A stretch of DNA of 64,000 nucleotides from Ceratodon purpureus (taxonomy: Eukaryota > Streptophyta > Bryopsida > Pseudoditrichales > Ditrichaceae), in the NCBI GenBank assembly GCA_014871385.1, contig CM026424.1:11813115-11877114 (forward strand), in the 5' to 3' direction. Made by a program: the position numbers and the translations under genes. Below the pieces are notes generated by a model. That model made no database searches, was not told the origin of the DNA, and saw only the letters and a program-made list of their open reading frames with translations. How positions within the stretch are numbered: the stretch's first letter is position 1; each line of letters begins with the position of its first letter. Of this stretch, positions 13,786 to 25,105 are shown piece after piece.

Positions 13786-13896
13786 AGTGGAAAAGGAGTC
13801 CTTCCCCTCAAGACAATTTGAAGGAATTGGGCACAGTTCCTACAACTATGGCCAATTCCTCCAAATTTTCTCAAGGGGAAGGACTTCTTTTCCATT
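13786..13896. repeat. 111-bp foldback hairpin (miRNA-precursor-like or foldback MITE)
   Basis: Two arms of about 47 bases (13786-13832 and 13850-13896) are reverse complements with about seven differences, some of which would be G:U pairs in RNA. The loop is short, about 17 bases. The left arm carries TCCTTCCCCTCAAGA and the right arm CCAATTCCTCCAAATTTT. The length and imperfect pairing fit a plant pri-miRNA foldback, but also a small palindromic MITE. I could not assign a known miRNA family with confidence; a weak likeness to miR477 or miR482-type sequences is only an impression. Confidence 0.55.
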
Positions 13897-15690
13897 AATG
13901 ACACCGATTAAAATGAATAGCGAGCACTAACAAATGAAGACTCACTCTTCATCAAGAAAGCCATGAAAGTCAAACTTAAGGTGCATCCTCCTAAACAATA
14001 AACCAGTTACTGTAGTGGCCAAAAGTTTAACTTGTGTTTGATTTGGAAATTGATGGATGAGCAAGGTTAAAATTAAGTATTTCAGTGCGCCAATCTAAGA
14101 GTTCATACCCTCCCTCTTCCTCGGTTGCGCTCAATGGCTCACTCCTCATTAAATTAGTTTTTCCTAATAATCTTTTGCTCCGCAAGTGTTTTCTTGCGTA
14201 TCTTTCTTTAGAACCAACAATGAGTAATCCTTAGGCGAGCAACAATCATCGATCTCATCATTACCATCAATGTCACTTTCTAAACTGCATTGTATATAGT
14301 CTTTGTCAAAGTTATTGTTAGTATCATTAAGATGGCTAATGTCACTTAGATACTTATGGTCATCTACATCTATTCTCTTATTGGGATGGTGTTCTATTGC
14401 AAGCTTGGCAAAGCCATTTTCTTTGACAATAAAAAATTAGAAAATAATCAACATTTTCTACAATACATAAGACTATATATTATAATCTTTCAATACTTGT
14501 AAGAAATCAACAGCATAATTTTTTTCTTATTTTAAAAGACTAATTGATTAAAGAAGCATATTTATTCACTTCAGAAAGCTAGGCACTTCTAAAAAACCCA
14601 TTGTTGCCGTATACAATGTAGAAGTAAACATAGAATCACCGTGTATTGTAATAAAAAATCTTCCACATTTCTAAGTAGGCTAGGTCCAACAATCTCCCTT
14701 AACCCCTAAAGACAGCCTTCCACATTTGGTCTCCTTTAGAATTTGAGCATGTACGTATAATTTCTATTTAGGTTGAGATTTTTTTTTTTTTTTTGAATTG
14801 TGAATGTTTGTCGTAACAAGGACTTTAAGTGAATCTATTTTTTTTCAATCAATCATTTAAAAAAATAGTTATGGTTAAATTTTGTGAAAATGACTAATTG
14901 AAAAAAATTATGTGAAATTTTGTGTTTGGTGGGCAATTTGGGTAGAAATGCAAAATAAATTTATTACCTCTGAGATTTTTTCTATAAATACTTGATGTTG
15001 TCATCTTTGAGATTTTTCCAAATAACTTTTTTCATTACAAAATGTTCACTCCACAAAATATCAAATTTTTCTCACCGTTTCAGTCAATGTACTAAAACAA
15101 CTTCTTCTTTCTTTCACAAAAGTTAGAAAATTTATTTTTTTAGGTTTTTTGTATTCTTCACTTAAAGGATGGACATCAATCTTTAATTTGACCATTTGGA
15201 TTGGAACTTTATAACATAATGGAATTTCTTGGAAAGAAATATGAATTAGCATTCTTTTGTATTCAACTTAATAAAAAATATTGTGTATAATTTTATTTAT
15301 ACAATTAGCTTACTTAGTCGTCTTTGTCATGCACCAAAACCGGAAAAAATAGTTAGAGTATGTTGGCCTAGTCAAAAATCGTGTCAAAAAAGTTTGTTTT
15401 AAAATTTCAATCGTTATAATCTTCTAATCTCTACGATTGATTATGATAAAATTTATTGAGCTATCTACTACAATAATTTACTTGAAAATCTTACGATTGT
15501 AGTAATCTATTTGAAAATCTTACAATTAGAATTAGAAAATAATGATTAGGATAAATTATTTTTGTGTCATTTGGTAATCTCCAAGCCATTTGAGACTATT
15601 TTTAGTGATATTTTCAAAAAGACCTTTTTATGTTAATTTAGCTGACAAACTTTATCTTTCAAGAAATTAAAAAAAAAATGTGAATTTGGA
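13897..15690. other. AT-rich spacer, possibly with a solo TTAA-CCCCTAA element end
   Basis: No gene seen. TTAACCCCTAA at 14699-14709 matches the terminus of the TTAA-flanked elements elsewhere in the window, but no partner end was found, so it may be a solo end or chance. Confidence 0.35.
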
Positions 15691-18340
15691 GGGGCACAAA
15701 CCAGCTACCCTGCTTCGACATCTTATCAATCTGGTGTTTCGTGTAAGATCTAAAGAAGGTCCAACTGCTACATGGTCAATTCCATAGTACATAAAGTATG
15801 GTTTTGTCCAATATCAGTAACCGACAATCCTTGAATAATGCTAATGTATGCCTACCCACCTGATCAATGAGGCTGGGAACTTTACCTCGGTTGTGCAGCT
15901 TCTGCCAATATTTGGAGACCCAGAATATCTGGTGGGCGGCCGCCAGGTAATCCTACACTTGAACCATGAGTCTTCCTCTGTATGGAGTAAGTTTAAGTAT
16001 GAAACTCATGACAAGAAAGTAGAGTTACCTCTCAGAAATGTATCCCATCTCTCTTGGTTTTTAATGGTTTCATTGTTATTTATTAATTAACATTTCTCTC
16101 ACATACGATATAATACACACCTTGCATCAGCAACTCGACCTTAATTTTTGGAAACCAGGACAGGCTGTGCATGGTCATGGTGATCTTGTGGGCACAGGTT
16201 AATCTGTAGATTGCCACCACTGGGAATATACTTGCTGGCCACAAACATTGAGGTCCAGTTCTGCATCTTGATTCTACCGTCTACTATTCAGAATATGGTC
16301 CGTACTACTCTCAATCTACAGAAACTCTGATTTTCCGCACGACCATATCCCTCCCTTTGTTCAGTCATCATGTTGTCTTTTGCTTTGTGCTGTTACTAAG
16401 CTCCTTCTCTCTGCTCCAAATATGAGTGGGACTGTCAATGTTATGTCTTTTTTCTCCTAGTATTATCATGAAGAACACAGCCCCATTTGTTCAAGAATCT
16501 GCAAATGAGCATCATAAACTTATACAATCAAAATGTTTCTGAAATGGACCCTCCTGAGTCCCCAATGTTAAGCTGGCAATGTTTGTGATGGTATTCAAGC
16601 TGCAAGTGCACTAACACTCAATTGCTCAAAAATGTATTTGTTGTAGACAATATGTGATCACGTGACCTGAATGGGAATGCCTGAAAGCTAAAATTAATGC
16701 ATTATGGCACACTAAACAGCGGATTCTTACCAATTTGCATAGTCAAGAGTTACTTATTAGGGTCGAATATGGAAATAGTCTGTAAATGGAAGTACCAATT
16801 TGGTGATATGGATATGGACAATGTTGGAAACTTTGTTGACCATCCAATTCAGGATCTTGGCTTGGTCATCAAATCTTTTTAAGGTCCCAGCACCCATTTC
16901 CATCCCAATTAGAGATTTGACTTGTTCAAGTTGCAAGACGTCATAGGTGGAGAAAACATTTCCACCAAGGCAACAGAGGAGATCAAGACCAATGATGTAA
17001 ACAAAATCAATATACTGAACATTATGATAAAAGATATTGATTTGGAAACTCAAGATTCTGGGGACACCAGTTTCCAACAAAGATGAGCAGCAACTATTAA
17101 TGTTCTTTGGTTGAACATGCTTCCTTTTGATTTTGTGCCCAATTCCCACATGACTATAACCTAGGTACCAAACAAAACTGATGGAAAAAGCCATAGACTT
17201 GGAATCCAACTATTACAGTAGGATCTAATGTTGATGAGCTTGTACTTTTAATGTCGTGCAAATAATACAGAAATACTAACTGCTGCATGCAGGATGTGTA
17301 GGTTGCATCATCTGGTCATAACTTTTGTTTCCATTTGATATTGTTCACAGATTCAGTTACAGTGACACCCTGTTTCCATTGATGTGCCTACCCAACTATG
17401 TTTGTAAGTATTCAGATTCTAAAGCATAAGCCTATTTGGGGAAGAGGTGCCTAATTGGGAATGGGTGCTCTTACCTTATATCTCTTCAGCAATTGAGGAT
17501 ATGCTGAAAATATAATCGCTGATTGATATTGCTTGATTCTTGACGTCAAAGCATAAAAACACAATCCTGAATACAACAAAAGACTGTATGTCACAGAGAC
17601 TAGTGGGTCTACTAGTTTGTTCCAGTCAATAAAATAGAAGGTGCCATTTTGTGGACGAGGTCAAGAAACATGAGCATAAACAGATACAGATGAACAATAC
17701 AAGTGAATCCAACAAAACCAATGTGTTGAATGAATTGCGTCACTCATGTCATGGTCTGATTTGCAGATTGTACTATTTGTAAAGCATTGATCAAGCTATG
17801 GATTTGGTCTTTGAATTGGGATCCAAATGGCAAAGATTTTGAGAAGCTTAGCAACAAGATGCTAATGTCCACCCATTTATCACATTTGGTCTCTGGATGT
17901 CTTCCACCAATATCTGGTTATTTTTTATGTTAATAAAATGTTGCTAAGTTGAACATCACACGAGGTTTAATGATTGATTGGGGTGACTGTCCGAGTGTTA
18001 CACCTACTGGGGTCCGGTGTCTGGTAAAGGGGTTCCCCTGTAACCATCTCCTCCAAAAACCAGCAGAACTTTTCTCAAATGTTCTTACAAAGTTCAAGGG
18101 GAATAAATGATTGATATATGAGCACCAGAGCTGCATAGGTGGCCCAGACTTTGAGCAAATAGGAGTCTGTTGGCTCTGCCACCAAATCTGTTGCCCCCAC
18201 CCCTGAAAAAGAAAAGAAGAAGCTAATGAGCGCATTGAGTCTTTAGATTTGTAAATACATAGGATTCTGTAAACAAGAGCAAATGCAACGCTAACAGTAC
18301 TGAGCTCCTCAAGCTCACCCAAAGTAGAACAGCTATCTTA
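15691..18340. other. Moderate-GC block without an identifiable gene
   Basis: The composition rises sharply relative to 13.9-15.7 kb. The longest frames are 150 codons (16757-17209, -) and 130 codons (17930-18322, -). Both are hydrophobic or mixed, with no motif I know and no splice chain to neighbours. It may be an eroded gene or a captured fragment. TTGACGTCAA occurs at about 17540. Confidence 0.3.
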
Positions 18341-20640
18341 GGGTCAGAAGACAAAACCAGAAACAACTCAAAACAACATAAAAGGCTGTCATAACCAAAC
18401 ATGTCAAGATCACCAGCATATACAAATGCACTGGACTATACAAACTCTACAAATTGCAGAGCCAGAGCCTTGGCTCCTCTGCCGTTACCAAACACACTAA
18501 AATCCACTAATTAAACACGGAATGTCCACAAACTCCCCAAACTTTTAGCTCCAACACCAAATTGCCTCCAAAAACAACTCTCCCAATGCTGCAAAAATCC
18601 TCCCAAAAACCCCACAAATCCTCCAAAAATCTTGTAACTCCTCCAAGCACCTTGCAAATTCTCCCAACACCTTAACTCTTTTGCGGCAAAATCAAAACTT
18701 GAAAATCTCCATAGCAAGTCACAACCCAAATTGGCCCCACCAAATATCTTCCATACACCTCAAAATGCAAATTCCAAATGCAAGAAAATACTCGCACAAA
18801 TTGAAAATTGCAAAACACCCTTTCAAACAATGACACCTTTTGGCACATGTGGAAACATACGCAGTGAACTATATAGGGAAGTAGAGGACAAAGGTGGCAA
18901 AGAAAATGCCATACGTAGATGAAGCAAAACAACTACACACAACACAAACACAAATCAATACTTTCACAAACTAAATTAAACTAAGAACAAACAAATAGAT
19001 TAAATTAAAAACCACTTACGCGAGAGAGGATTCTGGCTAAGCGAGAAAAACCCAATAAGCATCCCGTGGAACACCAACTCCAAAACAACTCGTCTAGATC
19101 AAACAAATTCAAAATCCAACAAGAAAAGAGAATAAATGCAAATGATGAGGTTGTAATTGAAAACCATGACGCAACTGAAATCATTCCAGCCAAAGCAACA
19201 ACTTGCAAAGCAAAATGCAACAAGGAAGAAACTCCAAATGAGTAGAGTAGAAATATTGAAAGTTTGATAGGAAAACATAAGATATGGAGATCAGGGTGCC
19301 ACCAAAGATGGCAACGACTTCTATGCATTGAAAAAATAGTATTCTTGGGACCAAGAAAATGCTCCAACATCTACTAAGACTAGGAAGGTTGGATGGGCAG
19401 CACAACCACAAACCAAAATCACCAAAGCACAAATTATATAGCAAATAAACATCTGACATATCTAATGAGAAAGAAATAATCAACAAATACATCAAAGAAG
19501 CCAAATCTATAAAATCCAAAGCCTATCACAATCAAAATCATTACATTCCAAGACACCAAAATCAAATCATTACATTCCAAAACATCAAAATCAAAATTAT
19601 ACCAATCCAAGTAAACAAACCACAAAAATAATTACAAAAGGCGCATTTAAAAAATTCTTAATTATACCACAAAGATATACTAAACTTGTGATTTAGGCAC
19701 AAACCATTAATGCCAAAACAGTGACGAATACATGCTACAAAAAAGTGAAGTATGGACACTAGATAAACCCCAATGGCTGACTAAGTCCAAAGTAACTCGC
19801 ATCAATCCATGAGTAGTAGGATGATGTTCCATAGCTCATATCTCCTTTAGTAAACTAACCACTAGAAATAAAAACTCCCGCTTCTCAATCCACATGCTCT
19901 TCATGGAATAAAAAAAGGAAAGTTCAAGCTCAACCATTCAAAACCTTTACTATAGAAAAACCTTCCCTTGAACCTTAAAACTATTCTTCTGGAATCTTAT
20001 AAGCTCCAAAGCACCCAAACTCCAAGCAAAAGGCACACCATTTTGTGACAAATCCATAACATAAGACAAAACACTCACACCAATCTTGAAGAACACCATT
20101 TAGAAATACTCAAAGCTGTAAAACTAAAAACATTTATCAAACCCCGGCCCAAATAAAGAAACTCTAAATAAGACAAAAATATCAATAGGAGTGTCAATAC
20201 AAACACATACTCCACTCCCCAGCACCCACATATGAAGACAAGTCCGCGAGATCGAAGCACTGAACATCATAATAACCTCACACCATATTCATCATGGAAT
20301 CATAGTGGTAACCACCACTAATTCCAATTCGATAAACCTAACCAGTCATGGAATTACGTTCCAAACAGAACGATGGCAAGTTTTACATTTAAAGGGCCTT
20401 CACATGGAAATCCAACAACCTTGAAAATTTGCCCTTCAAAATGAAGTTTTGGTCTTCAAAACGTTATCCTTACTCCAACAAAAGGCCTCAACCATCCTTT
20501 CGGTAACATGAACAAAATGGAATTGATAAGCATAAAAGGTCATTTTACCAATTTTGACATACAATCTTGGAGTTTATTTCGCAAATATTCATGAACATTT
20601 TTTTAGCATGAGTACCTACTGGCTAGGTTACGATCTTCAT
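18341..20640. other. Strongly strand-asymmetric A/C-rich block
   Basis: The plus strand is very rich in A and C and poor in G and T for about 2 kb. Minus-strand frames across it are therefore full of Phe, Leu, Trp and Gly, which is a composition artefact rather than coding. A short imperfect tandem repeat built on AATCAAATCATTACATTCCA lies near 19530-19592. No terminal repeats or known element were recognised. Confidence 0.5.
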
Positions 20641-21350
20641 TGATAGAATCACAGAACTCTTGAAATCAGCTGGAACTGTGGGAATTTTGAAATAGCAACT
20701 ACTTGCTGAATTTCTTGAGCTCCCGGTATGGCTGTAAATGTCCCAAGCTCTTGCTCGGTCCAGGGGATTGATTGTCCAGCAACTAGGATCCTTGTCTTAG
20801 AGCTCTAACACCTAAATGATCATGGTAAAACATGTACTCACACAACTAATAAGTCTCGAGATATGAATGCAAGCTATATGAAAACCCTGGAGCTCAAATT
20901 AAGCCATCACAAAACACTGTCAGCACTGTAATCACCTTTTGAATTGACTAAATCATGATATATGATATAAAGAAATAACCACAATAAGAACTGGAATGTC
21001 CGTGAAAGAATTAGGAACTAACAGATTTTCGTATTTGTCCGCCATTGCGAATTACAAGTTGCTCGAAGTTCTTCAAGACTGTAATCCTCGAACTCCTCTG
21101 TGATCATTCTTCTTCTCTTGCAGACGTGGTTCCTCTACAATAATTTCTCTGGGCTTTCCTGTCTTTAGTACATCACCGACTGGCAAACTTGAAGAGGCTG
21201 TAGACACAGACTCATCTCCTTCGCTTTCATTGGAAACCAATCTTCCAGTCTTGGAGGTTCGTGACTTCGATGCGCTAATTACTCGAGCACATGTTATCTT
21301 AATCTCCGGATCATTGAAGGTGGGTGCTGAAACCAGCGTCTCTGATCCTG
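20641..21350 (-). pseudogene. Coding-like minus-strand fragments of an unidentified gene
   Basis: From about 21341 down to 21070 one minus frame stays open for about 90 codons with balanced composition: a Ser/Thr/Lys/Glu-rich segment followed by Lys-Pro-Arg-Glu-Ile-Ile-Val-Glu-Glu-Pro. A second frame then becomes open and ends near 21028 (Glu-Glu-Phe-Glu-Asp-Tyr-Ser-Leu-Glu-Glu-Leu-Arg), so a frame change or an unrecognised intron lies between them. A further segment at about 20640-20790 (-) is open in two frames. The reading resembles real coding more than the surrounding spacers do, but I found no start and no family. It may be remnants of a host gene or an exon cluster I could not chain. 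Confidence 0.3.
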
Positions 21351-21767
21351 CTCACAAGTTGGACTGATTGAATGGATTTGTGCACTGGTCAGTCTTGAAT
21401 GGCAGCTGCAGAGATCAACTGTGTGTACTCCTGAATGAATGAAGAAGACAGTGATTGTTTCCTCTAGATTTTAGATTTCCATTCTCAAGTAATTGTTGTG
21501 GAGGATCAGATCTGCATTATACTCATATAAACGAGTTGAAGCAAAACAGAGGGAACATAAGGTTACCTTCTATCGCAATGAAGGAGGTTGATACAAAAGA
21601 AAATATTTATAGCACGTCGCTTGTTATAGACTACCACGGTAGCAGAAAAGCTAAAGTATGTGATGATGAATCATGAATTGGTTTCAAATGAACATTGTTC
21701 ATACCACAGGTCTGAGCATGTGACAATAAGCTTTCATTGTGAGGAAAATATTTTCAGGTCAAGAGCC
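21351..21767. other. Spacer left of the GGG-ended TIR element
   Basis: A 73-codon plus frame (21455-21676) has no recognisable content. Nothing else is supported. Confidence 0.3.
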
Positions 21768-22497
21768 GGGCGAGAGCACAATAAAGTGGACCACAAAGTG
21801 CAACATGTGATCACTAGGAAGTGAATATGAAGTGTGCTGTTTTTCAAAGCTCAAAGCTGATTTTGAGCACTTGGGTGTAGTTTTTGAGCATTTTAGTCAC
21901 TTTTTAGGGTGTCATGAGGTATCTTCCACGCATCTACGTTATGTGAATATGTTCAATTGAAACTTAATTTGACTACTAGTTCTAAATCATGAATTTGAAC
22001 TTTTCCAAAGTCTTAATTTCTTTATTTGGTGTCCTCTATTGTCTTTAGAGGATGTTTTTTTCAATTTAAAAAACAACGTTCGGTGAAGAAAAACTCACAG
22101 AAAGTACCGCAGAAGTGACCTTCTTAAAAAACATCCTTGCAGTACTTTTGGAACCCTAAACCAATTTATAAGCTTATAAATTGATTATTTTAGAATACCT
22201 CTTAAACATACGGAGGGCACCACTCAATTAAAATTGATTTTTGATAGTTTTTGATACTTTTATAGTCACTTTTTCAAATGACTGCATTCACTTTGCTTGG
22301 ATTTAAAGCCTTCATACAATAACTTTAAAGTGTCTACTTTACACAAAAAATTTCCAAGTTGTAAAAAACCAAGTTGAGAATCTATATCAGCAAAAAAAAA
22401 TTAAATTAAATTACATCTTTCCATCACTTTCGTGCAATTTTTGTAAAAGAGCAAATAGTTAAGCACTTTTTTGGTCCACTTTATTGTGCTCATCCCC
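21768..22497. mobile_element. 730-bp TIR element with GGG...GAGCACAATAAAG termini
   Basis: The left end (from 21768) and the reverse complement of the right end (up to 22497) share GAGCACAATAAAGTGGACCA followed by M-AAAGTGC, about 35 bases of inverted repeat starting GGG. AGCC sits immediately outside both ends (21764-21767 and 22498-22501) and may be a 4-bp target duplication. The interior is AT-rich and non-coding, so this is a MITE-like, non-autonomous element. A third copy of the same terminus lies at 23319-23355. Confidence 0.6.
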
Positions 22498-22771
22498 AGC
22501 CCACATTGATCAAAACATGTAACCAATCTTCAAGCTATAGTGTTAATTGCAACATGGTTGATTTTCCAAACCAGAATACGTGCAAAGGAAGACCATCTTG
22601 GAATAAAGAACGCATTTAATCAGCAAAATAAATTCATACCTCGTACAAGTTGAAGCTCCTCTTTTGATGCTACTAATCAACAGTGTTGGTACTTTTCCAA
22701 GAGCTTGGCAGCCGAGGTACCAACAGTTGCGTAAAGCTGTTAAGGTAGGATGTTGTAAAATTGCCACTATC

Positions 22772-23170
22772 ATTAGGAGAAAAATCGGGTCACAAAAAGG
22801 CCGTGTAAGCGGCACGTGAGAGAAAAAAACAGGCGCTGCCCGCGTACTTTTTGACATGGCACTGGACGTGCCACCGTGGTGCGAGCAACCGCCACGGGGG
22901 CTCGAACCAATGACCTCCGAGCGAGGTGAGTGGAGGGCACATCTACAGTGTCGGGCTGACACAACCTGCCCACTTGGGACCAAAGCCCGAGCCGAGGCAT
23001 TTTTGTCTCACCTAATATTCCGAGGACCTTTGTTGTGAGTGCGCCACGCAGTTCTGTGCGGGCAGCAACTCTGGCATCCGCTGCCAGCGGCAGAGGTGCC
23101 CAAAGTAGGGAGTTCACCTAGAAAAGGCAGGCTTACACGGCCTTATTTTGACCCCATTTTTCTCCTAATG
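22772..23170 (-). mobile_element. 0.4-kb TIR element with internal tRNA-like A and B boxes, copy 2 (inverted)
   Basis: Terminal inverted repeats of 40 bp (22772-22811 and 23131-23170) begin CATTAGGAGAAAAAT and end inward with GGCCGTGTAAGC, with three mismatches. On the minus strand the body aligns end to end with copy 1 at 12072-12468. On that strand the A box TGGTCCCAAGTGG (22970-22982) is identical to copy 1, and the B box GGTTCGAGCCC (22898-22908) is canonical. The outer 25 or so bases of the inverted repeats bear no resemblance to those of copy 1, although each copy is symmetrical. A 146-codon frame overlapping it is not a gene. Confidence 0.75.
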
Positions 23171-23318
23171 TCTAAAATCGCTCAAATGTACCACAATGCC
23201 ACATGTATTAACTCATTTCAGGCTAAAATGTAGGTAACTAGTACATCCTTTATTCATTGTGATCTAAAAAATTAAACAACATATTATATATCTATATTTC
23301 AGTCTTGAAATGAGCTAA

Positions 23319-23355
23319 GGGAGAGAGCACAATAAAGTGGACCACAAAGTGCAAC
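23319..23355. repeat. Solo terminus of the GGG-ended TIR element
   Basis: About 37 bases nearly identical to the left end of the 21768-22497 element, in the same orientation. No partner right end was found downstream. It may be a truncated copy, or mark an older, larger insertion enclosing 21768-23355. Confidence 0.55.
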
Positions 23356-23918
23356 ATTAAAGTCATTTACCAAGTCATCTTGAATTCCCAAGTCATTTAC
23401 CTATGACAATACCAATTTCCTTAATTGAGAAATTAAAGCCGTATTTTTTGAAAATTAAAGACATTTGATTTTTTAGCTTTAGCAAAGATTGGAAATAGCT
23501 TGTTTTTCATGTTCAAAGGCTAAGATCTCGCAATTGGTTTTGTTTCTAACTCTAAATATTGAAGAAATGTTTTTTCTCTATGTTAACTATAAGATCCTAC
23601 AGTTGAGTTTATTAAAAAATGTCACAATGTCAGAAAAAATTAGCTTGTTTTACCTAGTGGTATCAAATGAGAGTTTTGAGATGCAAATGATCTTAGTCCT
23701 TTAGGAGTTAAGTTAATTATAGATAAGTAAGTGTTGATTTTAAAGCTTGGTCACAAAATACGTGCACTATCCAAATGTGAATTATTAAAATTTCTATATC
23801 TATCTAAGATAATAGAATAAGTTAAGACTATCAATCAAAAAAATAGATTGTTAATTGAAAAGATATTCACCAACACAACAACAAAAAATCACAATATTTC
23901 CATTAAAGCAGAAGTCCA
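23356..23918. other. AT-rich spacer
   Basis: No feature recognised. Confidence 0.35.
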
Positions 23919-24076
23919 TAGTGCCAACAAGGAGTTACTTCGAGTTACTCTGCTCGAACGTCAAAAGAAGTTTGACTAATCCTATGATTGGTAGAGAGAT
24001 TCGAGAGAGGTGGAGAGCCCTTACAAAATGAGGCTTAGAAATGACACAATTCACGTGCCATTGCCGCTTTATATCC
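23919..24076 (+). pseudogene. Decayed coding repeat homologous to 62956-63123
   Basis: Starting GTGCCAACAAGGAGTTACTT, this plus-strand segment aligns over about 150 bases with the minus strand at 62.96-63.12 kb. In one shared frame both read Val-x-Thr-Arg-Ser-Tyr, later Val-Lys-Arg-Ser-Leu, Glu-Ile-Arg and Trp-Arg-Arg/Ala. Here a TGA falls inside the conserved part, so it is broken. The shared frame implies both derive from one protein-coding family that I cannot name. The other copy lies directly downstream of a decayed J-domain reading frame, but no J-domain sequence is evident here. Confidence 0.5.
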
Positions 24077-24528
24077 ATACTCTTTGTTTAAGAAAAACAC
24101 CATAGGTGAAGGAAAATCTCTAGACGAATAATGACTAGCTGCCATATTTTTCCTACAACCTTAGCACTGTCAGGAAGACCCAACTTTGTTAACCCGGAAA
24201 GGACCAAGTGTCCTAACTAGGACATTTCAATGTTAGGGTAGGTTCCCACACTGTCAAGTTTTACTCTAACTTTTGAAAAACATTATGTGAATTCAATATG
24301 TCAACACAAAAATGGGATCCAATTTTCTTTTGATTCCAACTTTGTAAGTGGAAGTTATGGAGATTGGTTTTGGTGCGGAGATTAGCGGTTGGAAATCATT
24401 CCTGGGATTAAAATAAACCTTAGGAATGATTTATTTTTTCATATATACACCAAAGGATCTTGTTTTAGACAACTAAAAGAATGCATCCGGTAAAAATTCT
24501 CATAGAATTTGACCGTACAGATTGCAAG
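24077..24528. other. Spacer
   Basis: Nothing recognised. Confidence 0.35.
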
Positions 24529-25105
24529 TTAAGCCCTAAGCATCCTCACCCATGTCCAATTTAGGCAGTTTTGTAAAGATTCATTATAAAATGCAATTAA
24601 TATGAATATTTAGAACTTGATGTATAAATAAAAGTTATACATCCTGAATTTTAGATTCTATCTATATGGTTAGATCTATAACTGCTTTTATTAATCTTTT
24701 TATATAAATTTTTGAACATAAAATAAAAAAATATTCTGTAATTCAATTACAAATAAGATATTGACAATAAGTGGATGAAATTTGTTGTGATGAGTTATAA
24801 TGTAGTACTTTAGGTGTAGTGATTTTTGGAGATTTTTTCAATGCTTGATTTTATGAGTTTATTTTTTCTAGAACACTTTTAGACTAAAATCTTCAAAATT
24901 TTGGATGAAACCCTGCAATACAAAATGAAGCATAATTTCTTCAAAAATTGTTTCCTTTTTGATCGGATGACACATACGAGAAGCTAACTTTCCATAGAAA
25001 ATTCAATAAAAAAATCACACCACAAAAAGTGCATGATGGATGAGAAAATGCGGATGGAATCTGTACATCAGGCCAAAATGGCCTGCTTGGGAAATTAGGG
25101 GTTAA
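24529..25105. mobile_element. Possible TTAA-flanked TIR element, copy 2 (diverged)
   Basis: The left end reads TTAAGCCCTAAG. The right end, reverse-complemented, reads TTAACCCCTAATTTCCC. The shared terminus (CCCTAA behind TTAA) is short, so pairing these two ends into one 577-bp element is inference. The interior is AT-rich and non-coding. Confidence 0.35.

Noticed and set aside
14699-14709. A further TTAA-flanked element starting at 14699
   Set aside because: Only one end matches; no partner end was found, so no element is called.
16757-17209. 150-codon minus frame
   Set aside because: Hydrophobic and mixed, with no domain or neighbouring exons; kept only as part of an undefined block.
19005-19370. 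Phe/Leu/Trp-rich minus frames over 18.5-20.3 kb that look like membrane proteins
   Set aside because: They follow from the A/C-rich plus strand; hydrophobicity reflects T/G-rich codons, not a gene.
22543-23117. 146- and 114-codon minus frames
   Set aside because: They run across the non-coding TIR element with tRNA-like boxes; the high GC of the element keeps frames open.
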